Positions 1 to 11,304 of a stretch of 64,000 bases of DNA are shown here, in pieces. The stretch's first letter is position 1, and each line of letters begins with the position of its first letter. The position numbers and the translations under genes are program-made. The notes below the pieces were generated by a model. That model worked only from the letters and a program-made list of their open reading frames with translations, did no database searches and was not told the origin of the DNA. Source of the stretch: Siphonodentalium dalli (Eukaryota > Mollusca > Scaphopoda > Gadilida > Siphonodentaliidae); assembly GCA_032622095.1 (NCBI GenBank), contig CP136067.1, forward strand, positions 131,629,990 to 131,693,989, written 5' to 3'.

Positions 1-547
1 GTAGAGAGATTCCGCTTGTATGTGTGTAACGTGTAGGCATTAAACCGACATTTTATGTAAATGTCTAATCGTAAACATGGTTTATTTTGTTAGGAAGATA
101 GTTCAGGTTTGATTATAATATAATATACTACGGTGATTGATCTTTCGAATTTATAACGCGTTATAACAAGTTCTTTTGACTGAAACTGCTACAGAGTGAA
201 AAGACATTTATCTATACTGCCAAAGTCTTGTTAAAATTGTACTTAGCGAGATGTTCCCTAATTGCAGCAATTGTTTGAGCTGTTGCCTAGTAATTGCCGC
301 TGTCACGTGCTGCAAGCTACATGTCAGCAGTTACAAGAGGGATCTCTCTAATGGTATTAATATCCCATTCGTATGTCCTGACAAGAATGGACGAATCCGA
401 TTGGTCTATCGCAGCGATATATCATACTTATAATATTTCTAAGATATTCCCGCATTGTTGTAAACTGACTGATCATATGGCTTACATAATATAGGGTACA
501 TTTGCTCTTGATATTTCAGTAGATGCCATACTTTGAATACTTTCAAG
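1..547. other. no recognised feature
   Basis: AT-rich sequence with only short open frames. I see no domain, repeat or RNA gene here. Confidence 0.4.
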
Positions 548-780
548 TAAACTTATTGTGTGGTAATATATGTTACCCAGTGGGCTGAGTTTACTTATTG
601 TGTGGTAATATATGTTACCCAGTGGGCCGAGTTTACTTATTGTGTGGTAATATATGTTACCCAGTGGGCTGAGTTTAGTTATTGTGTGGTAATATATGTT
701 ACCCAGTGGACTGAGTTTACTTATTGTGTGGTAATATATGTTACCCAGTGGGCTGAGTTTACTTATTGTGTGGTAATATA
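548..780. repeat. 42-bp tandem repeat, about 5.5 copies
   Basis: Direct head-to-tail copies of a 42-bp unit containing ttattgtgtggtaatata and acccagtggg. Copies differ by single bases (ggctgag, ggccgag, gactgag; tttactt, tttagtt). Because 42 is a multiple of three, one plus-strand frame stays open and reads as a 14-residue peptide repeat. I take this as a by-product of a minisatellite rather than a gene. Confidence 0.9.
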
Positions 781-784
781 GCAG

Positions 785-1003
785 ACTTTGTTCTTATGCC
801 AATCAGAAATATGGCATAAACGGTATGTTATTGTCAAATGTTTTCCCTTTGTTGTGTAAACAAAAGCAAAAAAACGTTACAGAACCTGGCTTTTGTTTAG
901 ATCCGGATATGGTAAACATAAAGAGCGTTCTTTGTTACTGTTTTCCTGATATGGAAATAATAAAGAGCGTTTATATCATCTGTGTGTGATTAACAAAAAG
1001 AGT
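785..1003 (-). repeat. inverted copy of the interior of the 3.2-3.7 kb MITE
   Basis: The segment matches the reverse complement of roughly 3404-3600. Shared landmarks are the double 'aaagagcgtt' blocks next to 'tgatatgg', the 'ctgtgtgtgattaac' block and the 'aaacaaaagcaaaaa' block. It lacks the TTAA-flanked ends of the longer copy, so it is an internal fragment. Confidence 0.6.
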
Positions 1004-1055
1004 TCGCTGATTAAAGCACTGAGAAGCTTCTGATGCAAATCTTAATTTACGATCA

Positions 1056-1307
1056 TTAACCCTTTACCCAACAGAACGATCCTGTGCCAATGCATTCTCT
1101 TATATATGCGAGGCGACCTATGGTCGACTCGCATATATAAGAGAATGCATTGGCACAGGGCATAACTGTAACCATCACAATGTGGTCAAGGAGCCGGTTC
1201 CAATGATATCCATATTTGTATGGTTCTATTGAGACAGACCGAAGATATTTTAGGCTGTTGAAGCTTTATTTGGGCGTTTTTGGCCGGTTTGTTGGGTAAA
1301 GTGTTAA
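1056..1307 (+). mobile_element. piggyBac-like MITE, short single-hairpin copy
   Basis: Ends are TTAACCCTTTACCCAACA and its reverse complement (one mismatch, GTGTTAA at the right end). This gives inverted termini beginning CCC next to a TTAA, the target-site hallmark of piggyBac-type elements. Only one palindrome (1081-1160) follows the left end. Copies at 13.6 and 60.0 kb have two, so this copy has lost the left hairpin and the AT-rich spacer. The right 130 bp matches those copies. It has no coding capacity and must depend on a transposase elsewhere. Confidence 0.75.
1081..1160. repeat. 80-nt near-perfect palindrome (hairpin module)
   Basis: Arms of about 38 nt start cctgtgccaatgcattctc and close on a 3-nt centre (tat). 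One internal mismatch pair is present. It is a right-hand type hairpin (gaggcgacc-tat-ggtcgactc). The same hairpin recurs across the window. Confidence 0.9.
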
Positions 1308-3199
1308 CTCCATTTGACAAACACTGGCAGTTTCCCCGACCGAGATACTTATAATAAAGTGGACACAGTTCATTGCTTATAGCAGTAAGAATCTTTTGAT
1401 GCACAGTAGTGATAATAAAATCGATGGCAAAAAGCATAATGATCATAAACTTCCTCTTCTAATAAAAAGTGGACAAATGAGTACATACACGTACAGTGTA
1501 AACCCGCCCAATTATTAATCTTCCAAAACACAAGTTCATAATTTGTATATGGAACATAATATCTTCAAAAGAACAATGTAAGCAGTGGTTGATTCATCAC
1601 ATCACACGGTAAGCATGGGAATAAGCGTTGAACGGCTCCGACGTTCTTGATCTTGAGGCCGACTGAAAGCACTGCTACAGAGTATTATGTACATGTAGTA
1701 GAGTATCGGATGCAGGTTTCCGGGAGCCACCAAAAGATGCATCCGGTTTTTCCTGAGCGTTTTCACGGCCGATGAAAGGTTGTTTATTCTCATAGTGATC
1801 TCAGAGTATCGTTCGCGTGATGAAGTCTATTTCGCTTACAGTGTGGCGGTATACATCCACTTTGCCCGATATATTACATATATTGATAGTTGAGCTTCAT
1901 ATTTACTAGCATGTTTGTATATGTGTACATGTATTTGTGCAATCATGTTTGTGCGCCAATTTATTGTTAAATCAGTCATTATGAATTTATTATGTTTGTT
2001 GGCAATAAATATGCCCAAAATGGAACCTGGCGTTGAGTGAGTTCTGTCCCCTTCTCCAGGAAACAACGTAAATATTATTTACATAAGGGCGTGCCTCTGA
2101 CGAAGACTTACCCTTCATAGAACTAAATTAAGTTCTATGTAAATAGAGTCGAAACCTTGCGGAAACAACATGGTTTAAACCAACAAACAGCGTGTGGTGA
2201 TGCGCTTATATTTTACGCATTGTAAGGCGCTACATACATCGACTAAAACCTCTGAAGGAAACTGAGGTGTTGAGTATATAATCACATTTTCACTATACAA
2301 GCAAAACGTCTGTAACACGAGCAGGTTCTTGTTTGCGTACACCTTGACGACAATATACTATTTACGCACTGATTATGAACAAAACAATATATATTTTAAT
2401 ATTCCTTCTGTTGATGGCGATTTGAACAAATATGAATATTTCTGCAACGAACGCCGTCCGTGCCTTTAAAATCAAATTGTTAGATATATTTTAACGTATT
2501 CGGATCGAGCATGTTCAGCTGATGCTGTGTGATGTATATAATTACAAACTTTTGAAACTTGTGACCAAAGTTATAGGGTTGACGCCCAACCGCCTGTCGC
2601 TTCGACCCCGGTGAATGCCGGTCCATATCGAACCCTAACCCGGTCTGTATGTCTCTACCTTTGAGATGATAACTTTTGTGACATAATAATAGTGTGAAAA
2701 GCGAATGTGATAAATGACGATTTATAAATAAACAAATGGATGGGGCAACAATGTTGATACAGTCTTAGTCAATTGAGTTTTCTCCAAAAATGACCTTTAA
2801 TGGAATTTTCACGGAAAGGTAGGCACCCGGGTAATTTTACATATCTCGGGTATACTAATCAAAATGAGCCATCGTCGCCTGAGAAATATAATATTGTAAT
2901 CGATTTTTCCATTTTCCGAGAAATTTGAGTTTGAAATTTTGGTAGGTCAGTTTGATAGGTCATATTGGAAAATGCGACACTATAATGCATCACATCGATA
3001 TCTACTGTAATGGGGAATTTCATGACCAGTTGTTCACACGATTGCAAGTAAATGACGAAAACGTGTTTGGAGATACGACATTCTGCCTAAATAATCATCG
3101 TCGGGCTTCTGGATCATAATGTCGAAGGAGATACGACACTTTTGCATAGTATATCTCCTCTGTATGAAATACTGTCTATTGTTATAATACTGTTGGCTT
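1308..3199. other. no gene recognised; one MITE-end fragment
   Basis: I see no coding or RNA feature. About 2390-2472 resembles the right end of the 3204-3690 MITE (a run ending ccgtgcctttaaa), so it is probably a decayed copy of that end. Confidence 0.4.
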
Positions 3200-3203
3200 T
3201 TAA

Positions 3204-3690
3204 AGGCACGGGAGGCCTTAGTTGTCGAAAATATTCATATCTGTTTCAATCACCGTAAACAGAAAAACATTAAAACGCATAAAGTTTTGTTCATATATAC
3301 CATGACCATCGCGTAAACAGCATGCTATCATAAAGACCTACTATATTTTACCTAAGCAAGAGCCTGGTTGTGTTACAGAAGGCAGCACAAGGTTACTGGC
3401 TAATCACACACAAATGGTATAAACGCTCTTTATTCGTTCCATATCAGGAATTCAGCAACAAAGAACGCTCTTTGTGTTTACCATCATAATATAAACACCA
3501 GGAAAGTAACTTTTTATGCTTTTGTTTACATAACAATGGTCAAACATATGACAATAACATACTGTGTATGCGATATTTCTTATTTGTATACGGACAAAGT
3601 CTGTCTACATTTTAATATTTCAGTTTGTGGCGATTTTTGACCGGTGGAAATATTTTCACAGCATACCCACCGCCAAGGCCTCCCGTACCT
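3204..3690. mobile_element. TTAA-flanked MITE (AGGCACGGGAGGCC family)
   Basis: The element starts AGGCACGGGAGGCCTT and ends AAGGCCTCCCGTACCT, giving inverted termini of about 16-18 bp with a single mismatch. TTAA lies immediately outside on both sides (3200-3203 and 3691-3694), consistent with a TTAA target duplication. The 487-bp interior encodes nothing recognisable. Diverged relatives lie at 785-1003, about 2390-2472 and 20821-20980. Confidence 0.75.
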
Positions 3691-3694
3691 TTAA

Positions 3695-5349
3695 AGCAAC
3701 TTGGTACATTTGCGATGGTCTAAAAATTTTACAGGCGCAGACAATCCACATACAGAGAGAAAATGAAAACAACTAGACATATATTGTTCTTATATTCATT
3801 GCCCCGATTTGGAGATTTTGGCGATTCTAATCATTGTTTATAAACAAAACCTGGATTTTATTGAAATTGGATGTCGTTTACTCTCAAACAATCATTATAA
3901 AATGTCAGTATCAGATTATCGTAACTTCAACAATACAAATAACCAATCTAAGACCAAGGTATGCCTATATCGTCATGTTCTGTCCATGTAAGTGCAAACT
4001 TTAACCCTCAGACCAATCGCGAATTAAGGCCTCCATCGCTTTGATTTGTGATTGAAAAGTATATAACTCAAAAATGCTTTATGATATTTGTAATACAATT
4101 ACCAAATGAACAAACAGACTAAAGATGCACTCAACGTAGTATACAGTATCACCACGTGTATGTGCCGTTTTCTTTGTTCTTTTCTATCTCATGAAATGTG
4201 CAAATCCATTGTTATTTCTACTGGGAAGAAGAACCAAATTTAACCCCGACTGAGAATCAAAAGTTAATAGTTCAGCACAAACACCGATCAGAAACTTGAA
4301 AATCAGCAACTCGATAACATCGAGTTGTTGTGGAAGCTGATTGTAAAACAGTTGCCCGAAGAAATACATGGGGGAAATGGATTATTAAAACAATATTATT
4401 TAAAAACTGACAGGGGAAACAGAAAGTTTTCGATTGGGATCAGAACCATTAAGAAACCGACAATTGTGCAAACACATATAACACAAAATATCAAAAAGAT
4501 TGAAATGCTGATAAACCTGCTTGAAATGTATTCAGCAGATACAAATAATGTATTAAACATATCGAAATATTTGAAGTAGCTGACAACTTCTCTTTCTGGA
4601 TGATTGATAAGATACGTATAATATCTGATGAATCTGGTGTGAGTCTTAATCAATTCATCAGGTTGACAATCGGGTGGCTGACTCAGTAGGTGATGCCTCA
4701 ACCAAAAGCCAGCCTCCCACCAATTTGCACGGGTGCCCCTTTACAAAGATGACCCTTTCTCTCGAAGCATCACATCGAACTTTGAAAACTCAAATTGAGA
4801 TAATAAATGTATATAGGCTCAAACATGAACCATAAGCCAAAAAGACATCGTTTTATTCTTGTTTCATGTTTCCTATTTTAGAGGTAGTCCGCTCAGCCGA
4901 TGTTAATTCGCTTCTTTTTTTGTTGTTGTGTAATGCCAATTAAATCCAGTATGTGTTCTGTGAGCAAGATTTACAAAGTTAATTAACTGCATTTGGCTAA
5001 TGACTCATTGAATGAAATTAATGACTGCAACTAATAGAAAATGAAAGATGATTTTGCATATTTAGACATGGAATTTTCCAGCAGAATGCGTACTAATGTT
5101 GCAAAATCAATAAAATAAAAATGGTCGGGGGTGCTGGAATACAGGCGGGCGGATCACCAGAAACACAGGTCTTTTTTTTTGCCTAAATAATAATGGCTTA
5201 AAGGAGTACTGTGTGCCATTTTCAATAAATTCCCGGTGATAACAACGATCTAATATCGATAATATATAGAAAACTAAGTAATTTGAGTCGAAGATGTATT
5301 CTGTAAAACTCTGCTTCTGAGAGTCAAAAGACTTGACCATAGGATCAAC
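3695..5349. other. no recognised feature
   Basis: Only short, low-complexity-biased open frames are present. A small hairpin (cagcaactcgat / atcgagttgttg) lies near 4303-4329. I find no gene family. Confidence 0.35.
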
Positions 5350-6350
5350 TTGCATAGATTATTTTGGAGGAGATGTCTCAACGACAGAAGCCGTATCCAT
5401 TACCTAAGCTACAGTTTCTGGAACAGGAATAATATCAGTCTCCTCAACTTGTGTTGCCATATGTAGTGATATACTGATGAGTTTGGTTTGACTCTGTCTC
5501 AGTGCTGACATCAACACACGTTGTTGTAGACATGATTGCTGAGTGTGTGATCTGTGGAATGGATGGTCGAGGACCAGCTATTTTCTTAGCATCTATATAT
5601 GACAGATGCTTCTCAGCTTTATATCGTTGAATCGTGAATTAATAGTCCCAAGTTGGACATGGACAATCCATTGCAACATGTGAACCTTGACGGTTTGAAT
5701 ATTTCTTAAGATTCGTACAATACTCATGACCAGAAATAGAACATCGTGCACATATGGTTTCTTTACTTTTACAATGTTCCTGGCGATGGCCATGGCCATA
5801 CCCCTAGCATTTAAAACATCGCAATGGGTTTGCAACGTATGTGCTTAAAGCCATCTTCATATATCCAGCCTTCAGTGTCGGTGGATGTTCGCCGCAGCGA
5901 TTTAAGGTAAGAAGTTAACTACCCAAAGGAACTTTTTGACCATCAACTGTCTTTGTAAATATACAGACTTATGTAACTCCCTGTGGTGCTCACTCAGCCA
6001 AAATCTCTGACTATTAGCTATATCGCGAGTTCTCAACACAACTCTGCTACTGTTCAATGTCTTGTGATGAGTAATCAGCACTGGTGTTTTGCAATAGATG
6101 TTAATTTCAAAAGAGCGTCCGCTTGAATTTGTCTTGAACATTCGATCAGAATAGAGCCATTTAGTGGCCCAGTTGATCGGTTTGACAGATTTTAAATGGC
6201 CAGCTATGTTTTGTAGCGTTTTATCAATCACAAATACAGAAGGGCTCTTGAAATTCGGATCAAAACAAAGTACCAGGTACTGAGGATAGGCATCATCATC
6301 AGTGGAACTTAGCAGGTGGTCAATCTTATGTGTTTGTTTTGAGTTGCCAT
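5350..6350 (-). pseudogene. LINE ORF1 (nucleic-acid-binding Gag-like protein), decayed copy A
   Basis: Reading starts at the ATG at 6350 (MATQNK-like start shared with copy B at 12940). Pieces in different frames show the same order as copy B: an N-terminal RRM-like stretch (TLQNIAGHLKSVKPI), a middle block (HKTLNSSRVVLRTRDIA), a PPTLKAGYMK-like block, then PLRCFKC followed by a CCHC-type zinc-knuckle region near 5820-5750 with a second cysteine cluster (CARCSISGHEYC). At least two frameshifts and a stop directly after CFKC break it. Such ORF1 proteins coat LINE RNA and assist target-primed reverse transcription. The downstream tail to about 5350 is a likely low-complexity linker. The element class is confident; the exact end is not. 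Confidence 0.65.
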
Positions 6351-6699
6351 ATCAAAGGCAGATAATCGACAACTAGCCCAGCAGCCGCCTCGGTCTACCC
6401 ATAGAATTATGGTCAGGCAAAAGACTGGTATATATGTGAAGCCGTGACCCGTTTTGCCACTGCATATAGCAGCTTCCCGATACCGCCCCACGGTGAGACA
6501 GGCGTGAACATTACAAGATTGAAACACTTAAAAGCCACGACGACGAACTGCAAATAGATATAACACAAAAGAAACAACATAGACACCTGAAACAAAATAA
6601 AAACAGATGGCATAAATGTGGAGAGGCGCGACTAGCCGATTGGTTGAGCCCGGTCAACTCAATCACCCGTCTTGAAGAGATGTAGGACCAAAGAGGACC
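6351..6699 (-). other. LINE copy A 5' UTR, proximal part
   Basis: It matches 12941-13310 of copy B, including ggagaggcgcgactagccgat-like and cacccgtcttgaagagatgtagga blocks. It ends at the insertion point of the plus-strand LINE. Open frames here are untranslated-region shadows. Confidence 0.6.
6687..6699. repeat. left target-site duplication of the inserted LINE
   Basis: accaaagaggacc is repeated exactly at 10489-10501. Copy B carries the uninterrupted version of the site near 13298-13320 (gacaaagattaccatgagc), which supports this as the insertion point. Confidence 0.85.
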
Positions 6700-6726
6700 T
6701 ATACTCTTCTTGTACTTTCTATCCTG

Positions 6727-9700
6727 ATGGCAAATAAAATAAGACCCCATGTAGCACTGAGTATCATAGTATTGTGCTTTGTCATGTGGAACTACCTAAA
6801 CTTGTCGGAATCATTACTTAGAATTAGGGATTTGAGCACACAGAAACGTGTGTCAATGCCAAAAAACGTTGAAAATATTCCCATTTCCAATTCAAATTAT
6901 ACGGTCTTATGTATGATAGTGATACTGGCTGGGGCCATGTCTATGCTCTTACTACTTGCGGGTGATGTGGAAACTCACCAGGGCCACTTAACACAACTAA
7001 TACCGAACCCAATTGTTCTTTCATGCTTCTCAATACTCAGTGTATACGTCGTAAAATTGCCACTATTGCCGCCGAAACGACTGAAGGCAAATATGATTTC
7101 TGTTTATTCACCGAAACCTGGCTTAGTCGATCTATACCCGACAGCGATATCAAACTTCCTGGATACCATGACCCTGTACGCCATGATTGGGACGATGGAA
7201 GAACAGGGGGTGGGGTTTGTATATATGTGCGCGACTCTATTCCATTCCACATCAGAAATGACCTCTTTTCCCCAGACATTGAAGCATTATGGATAGATGC
7301 CACGATTAAGAAAAAAAGGTTATTAATCGGCTGTTTCTATAGACCACCAAACACACCCGTGAGTATATGGAAAAAATTGACAAGAGTATAACAGTTGCAC
7401 GCGACGAAGACCTTGACATTGTAATAGGTGGCGATTTTAATGAAAACTATTTTGTAGACGGTAATGGAAAAATTAATGAACTCTGCAGCGAGCGGGGATT
7501 TACCAAACTAGTTAGCGACAAAACCCATTATACGGAGAGGACATCAACCACGTTAGATCTTTTCTTGACAAATAATAAGAGTATTATTGAATCTTGTAAT
7601 GTACATGGAAACTTTTTCGACAATACCGTGAGATACCACTGTCCGGTTGTCCTGCGACTAACTCTAGAACCGTTTAATACATCAACAACTCTAATGCGAA
7701 AGATATGGAATTATAATATGGCGAATTACAATGATATGAATAAAACTTTTAGCGATTGGAATTATAAGGAGCCTTGCAACTCCCCAGTTTCAAAACATGT
7801 TGAAATCTTAACAGATAAACTGATTACGAGATGCCGAGAATATATCCCGAACAGCTATTCGAAAAAGCAAGAGACAATTTGATAGCAAAAATGAAAAGCT
7901 GCTCAATGATCATACAACTGACCAATCATCCTGGTGGAAAACACTCCAGAGCTATCTCTTTTCTAATGATAGTAGATCTATTACCCCGATCGCGTCAAAT
8001 GGCGAATTCCTGATCTCATCAACTGACAAAGCCAACGCATTTAATACATATTTCTCTACTATTTCGTCAGTTGATGATACATGGGAAGAGCCTACCCCAA
8101 TCCGTACTTGACCCTGGCCGCCCACAAATATCTTTTATAAAACTTACATCTGTCGACGTGTATACCGCACTGAGGGGCCTCAAGGTGGCAAAATCCAGCG
8201 GACCAGACTGTGTAAGCCCAAAAGTCCTGAAGAATTGTGCATCATCATTGTGTGAACCATTATCATTTTATTTCAATTCTTTTATCCAGAATAGCTATTA
8301 TCCACCAGAATGGAAAATATCAAATGTCACGCCGATATTTAAAACTGGTGATACCAGTCTTGTGAACAACTACCGCCCAATCTCTCTTTTGAGTTGTGTA
8401 TCAAAAGTATTCGAGAAGTGCATTCACAAATATCTCTCGGAATTTCCTAAAGAAAACAATATCTTATCTAATTATCAATCGGGGTTTCTGAAGGGTGACT
8501 CAACTGTATTCCAGCTAACAGACATATACGATTACATAAGCATTTCTTTAAACGAGGGTAAAGTAGTCCGATGCATTTTTGTGATATCAGCAAAGCATTC
8601 GATAAGGTCTGGCACCTGGGACTAATCCATAAACTCGAAAAAGTCGGAGTATCTGGGAATTTGCTTAACCTCATCAAATCACACCTTGCTAATAGGAAGC
8701 AGAGAGTAGGGATTAAAGGAAGTTTTTCCGAATGGCAACAAGTAACCGCCGGTGTACCCCAGGGATATGTGCTTGGCCCTCTTTTATTTTTGGTCTACAT
8801 AAACGATATTGCAGTAAACATAACAAGTAACATCCGCCTCTTTGCCGATGATACCTCAATATACCTGACAGTTGAAAGTCCTGCGCTAGCGGCTAATGTA
8901 CTAAATGATGACCTATATACGCTCGATCAATGGTCAAAAAAATGGCTTGTCGAGTTCAATCCACTAAAAACCGAATCAATGTTAATAGCAAGAAAGGATA
9001 CAGACGTCCACCACCCCACTAACTATGGGAACTACCACCTTAATCGAAGTTCCTTTTCATAAACACCTCGGACTGATCTTCAATAACCGCGGTACGTGGT
9101 GCACACACATCCGCATCACGATCGAAAAGGCATGGAAACGGGTTAATCTAGTTAGGAAACACAGATTTACATTGAACCGTAAAACACTGGAAAGAATATA
9201 CTTTGCCTATGTAAGACCAGTGCTTGAATATGCATCACCAGTATGGGATAATTGTCCTAATTATCTCAGCAGTGATAGAGAAAATACAATTTGAAATGGC
9301 AAGGATCGTTACTGGAGCGACGAACAGCGCCAGTAAAGAGAGCCTACTATTAGATACTGGTTGGGAGACCCTGACATCGAGGAGGAAAAAACAAAAGCTT
9401 ATACAATTCCACAAAATAGTGTACCTACGAAATTATATTTGTCACTCTGAAAACCAAACCGGTTATAATCTTAGACATCATGCAATACGACTACCATTGG
9501 ACGCCACAAAGGATATTTATAAAGATACATTTTTACCCTCTACAATAAGCGATTGGAATAGACTGCCAGAGTGTGTACAAAATTGTACCAACCTGGACAA
9601 GTTTAAAGAGTCACTTGCTGACGATCGTATATACACACATCCATACTACTATCATTGCCATAGTCGCAAATCCCAAGTATACCACACACGATTGAGACTG

Positions 9701-9967
9701 AAATGTAGTTATTTGAACTTCGACCTCGTGACCAATTTTGTTAGGCCCGACCCATATTGTGCATGCGGTGCTGTTGAAACAGCCCATCATTACCTGTTAG
9801 AATGCCATTTATACCAGGCATCAAGATTGGAATTGCTATCATCTCTACCAAACATAATTTTATCAGAAAGAACCCTACTCGAGGGTTCACCCGAAAGTTC
9901 CATTAGGGAAAATCATAGTATTTTCGAGGCCGCACAAAGATACATAATTAGTACAAAACGATTCTAA
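6727..9967 (+). pseudogene. LINE ORF: 2A-like / endonuclease / reverse transcriptase
   Basis: The polyprotein is scattered over three frames. Residues from ATG 6727 are hydrophobic and reach LLLLAGDVETHQG (2A-like). After a shift near 6990 the endonuclease begins: YDFCLFTETWL (catalytic Glu), GGGVCIYVRDS, GCFYRPPNTP, then IGGDFNENY (about 7427) and TTLDLFLTNN. The last motif reads RYHCPV where SDHCPV is usual, so the Ser-Asp pair is lost. Reverse transcriptase follows: SSGPDCVSPKVLK (8200s), NYRPISLLS, DISKAFDKVWH (about 8580), AGVPQG, and the catalytic FADD at 8841-8852. The thumb has HKHLGLIFN. The C terminus has CACG...HHYLLEC, a zinc-binding-like motif. Shifts lie near 6990, 7365, 7885, 8060, 8570, 9035 and 9290. 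The enzyme would copy element RNA at a nicked chromosomal target. Confidence 0.88.
6925..6990 (+). other. degenerate 2A-like ribosome-skipping motif
   Basis: A hydrophobic run is followed by LLLAGDVETHQGH. Functional 2A peptides end D-x-E-x-N-P-G-P. Here GDVE is intact but N-P-G-P reads H-Q-G-H, so co-translational skipping is not expected. 2A motifs at the N terminus of LINE proteins are known in several invertebrates. Confidence 0.55.
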
Positions 9968-10488
9968 ACGTAATACTATGTCACATGTCTTCTGCCATTG
10001 AGTCATATATAAAGTCATACATAATGTCATAACTCGGAAAGCCTGACTGCCCAGCTAACTCATGTAGTCTCTGTACACAATTGACATATAATTCTACAGC
10101 CGAATGTTAAACTACCCCGCCCCCATTGACCATCCTATCTTTCTGACCTTTCTTAAACCTAACTACTCTCCTTTCGTCCCATTGGTTACCTTTAATTCCC
10201 TAATCACACCCCACTCCAGTTCTTATCTTATCTCGTGTTATCTGTTGTTGAGTGCGATCTATATCAAAATCACCAATAAGTTATTTAAAGTACAAACCAG
10301 AAAAATTCCCGTCTGACACGCCCGAACGGCCTTATGAAGTTCGGAAAATTTAAGCGATCTGGGAGAGGACTTCCCAAAAAAGCCACAATAGGCTTGTTGT
10401 CTCATCCCTTTCCAATCACCCATACTCATCCATTAGCATTTTTGTAAAATATTCATCTTGTTTTGTATTGGGAATAAATATTGTTTAC

Positions 10489-10501
10489 ACCAAAGAGGAC
10501 C
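10489..10501. repeat. right target-site duplication of the inserted LINE
   Basis: Exact copy of 6687-6699 (accaaagaggacc), directly after the 3' UTR end ggaataaatattgttt. Sequence beyond it resumes the 5' UTR of the interrupted minus-strand LINE. Confidence 0.85.
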
Positions 10502-10680
10502 ATGAGCTATGTCGTATCCACAGGTCGATGCCTCACATGATACGGCCATCCTAGTACCACCAGAACTCCTACTCCACACCTCACGGGATGCACACCACGG
10601 CAAACAGGCTGCCACATTAGGGGATTCTTACCCCTCTCAGTGGGGCGGTAGGCCTATTCTACCCCGGGCCCACACGGGGT
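10502..10680 (-). other. LINE copy A 5' UTR, distal part
   Basis: Aligns with 13316-13411: catgagct..gtcgtatcc, ccacattagggg, cagtggggcggtagg and ccccgggcccacacgggg. It contains about 90 bp absent from copy B. Confidence 0.6.
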
Positions 10681-11195
10681 AAATATATCGGCTTCATGTG
10701 CTGTGAACAATACTTGCTGTGGCCATCGCCATCATCTGAAACCATCAGGGACGGATACGCGGTCAGGCAGACACACTGACCGACGGATGCACAAACGAAT
10801 TTGTTTTCGAAGAACAAACATGCATATAAGTTAAAACCAGTTATGTGCTAATAATAATTTCTCAGTAGAACCACATATTGATTTATGGATTGGACATTAT
10901 TTAGATAATTATATATGCTGAGAGTGCCGCCATGAACAATTCAGTGTTATCTCACCAAAGAGTGGTATACGCTTAGTTACAGGAAATAGCCAAATGCCGT
11001 GATAACGATATAATGGAATCACACAAAGATATACACACAATGCCATTGTTCTCTTTATATTACGTCACGGTAGTTGATGCAAGCCTGAGGTAAAACTGAG
11101 CACTTAAATTATTCAGTTATCTAGAATGCCCAATTCCCATGTCGTATTCCTGTACATATTTTATTTGTCGTATATGATGACGACGCATATAAATA
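10681..11195. other. no recognised feature
   Basis: No gene, motif or strong repeat seen. Confidence 0.35.
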
Positions 11196-11304
11196 CAGTA
11201 ATGCCCTAAGTAATCGACCTCTTAACCACAGCAGACTTATTGGTAACTTTTCAGGATTTAGTCGGGAATATGGCTTGTTGGCATTCATTGGAAAGCTCTC
11301 GGTG
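11196..11304 (+). mobile_element. single arm of the CAGTAATGCCC palindromic MITE
   Basis: Begins TA|CAGTAATGCCC and runs through ttaaccacagcag, ttttcaggatttagtcgg, atatggcttgttg and gaaagctctcggtg. This is one arm of the complete palindrome at 47693-47905. The second arm is missing. Confidence 0.75.

Larger units (their letters stand above)
6700..10488 (+). mobile_element. APE-type LINE (CR1/Jockey-like), near full length, inactive
   Basis: A 3.79-kb plus-strand non-LTR retrotransposon bounded by a perfect 13-bp target-site duplication. A 26-bp leader is followed by an N-terminal region with a 2A-like motif, an apurinic-type endonuclease, a reverse transcriptase, a cysteine/histidine C-terminal motif and about 520 bp of 3' UTR (9968-10488). 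The protein frame shifts about seven times, so the copy cannot be autonomous. It sits antisense inside the 5' UTR of another LINE. Placement in the CR1/Jockey group is by motif order only. Confidence 0.85.
5350..10680 (-). mobile_element. 5' part of a non-LTR retrotransposon (copy A), split by another LINE
   Basis: On the minus strand, 10680 to 10489 and 6699 to 6351 form the 5' UTR and 6350 to about 5350 is ORF1. The plus-strand LINE at 6700-10488 interrupts it. The 5' boundary is set by similarity to copy B near 13411; both begin with ccccgggcccacacgggg read on the plus strand. No ORF2 (endonuclease or reverse transcriptase) of this element follows ORF1, so the copy is 3'-truncated. That is unusual, because LINEs normally lose their 5' end. 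Confidence 0.65.

Noticed and set aside
548..780. CRISPR-like regular repeat
   Set aside because: Copies are directly adjacent with no unique spacers, and the context is eukaryotic. It is a minisatellite.
4325..4579. 84-codon ORF starting in a small hairpin
   Set aside because: Low-complexity Lys/Ile/Asn composition, overlapping a similar frame on the other strand; no family.
5461..5500. Possible hammerhead ribozyme core (ctgatgag)
   Set aside because: The GAAA and stem complements are not found nearby.
7037..7303. Minus-strand ORF across the LINE endonuclease
   Set aside because: Antisense shadow of the recognised plus-strand endonuclease.
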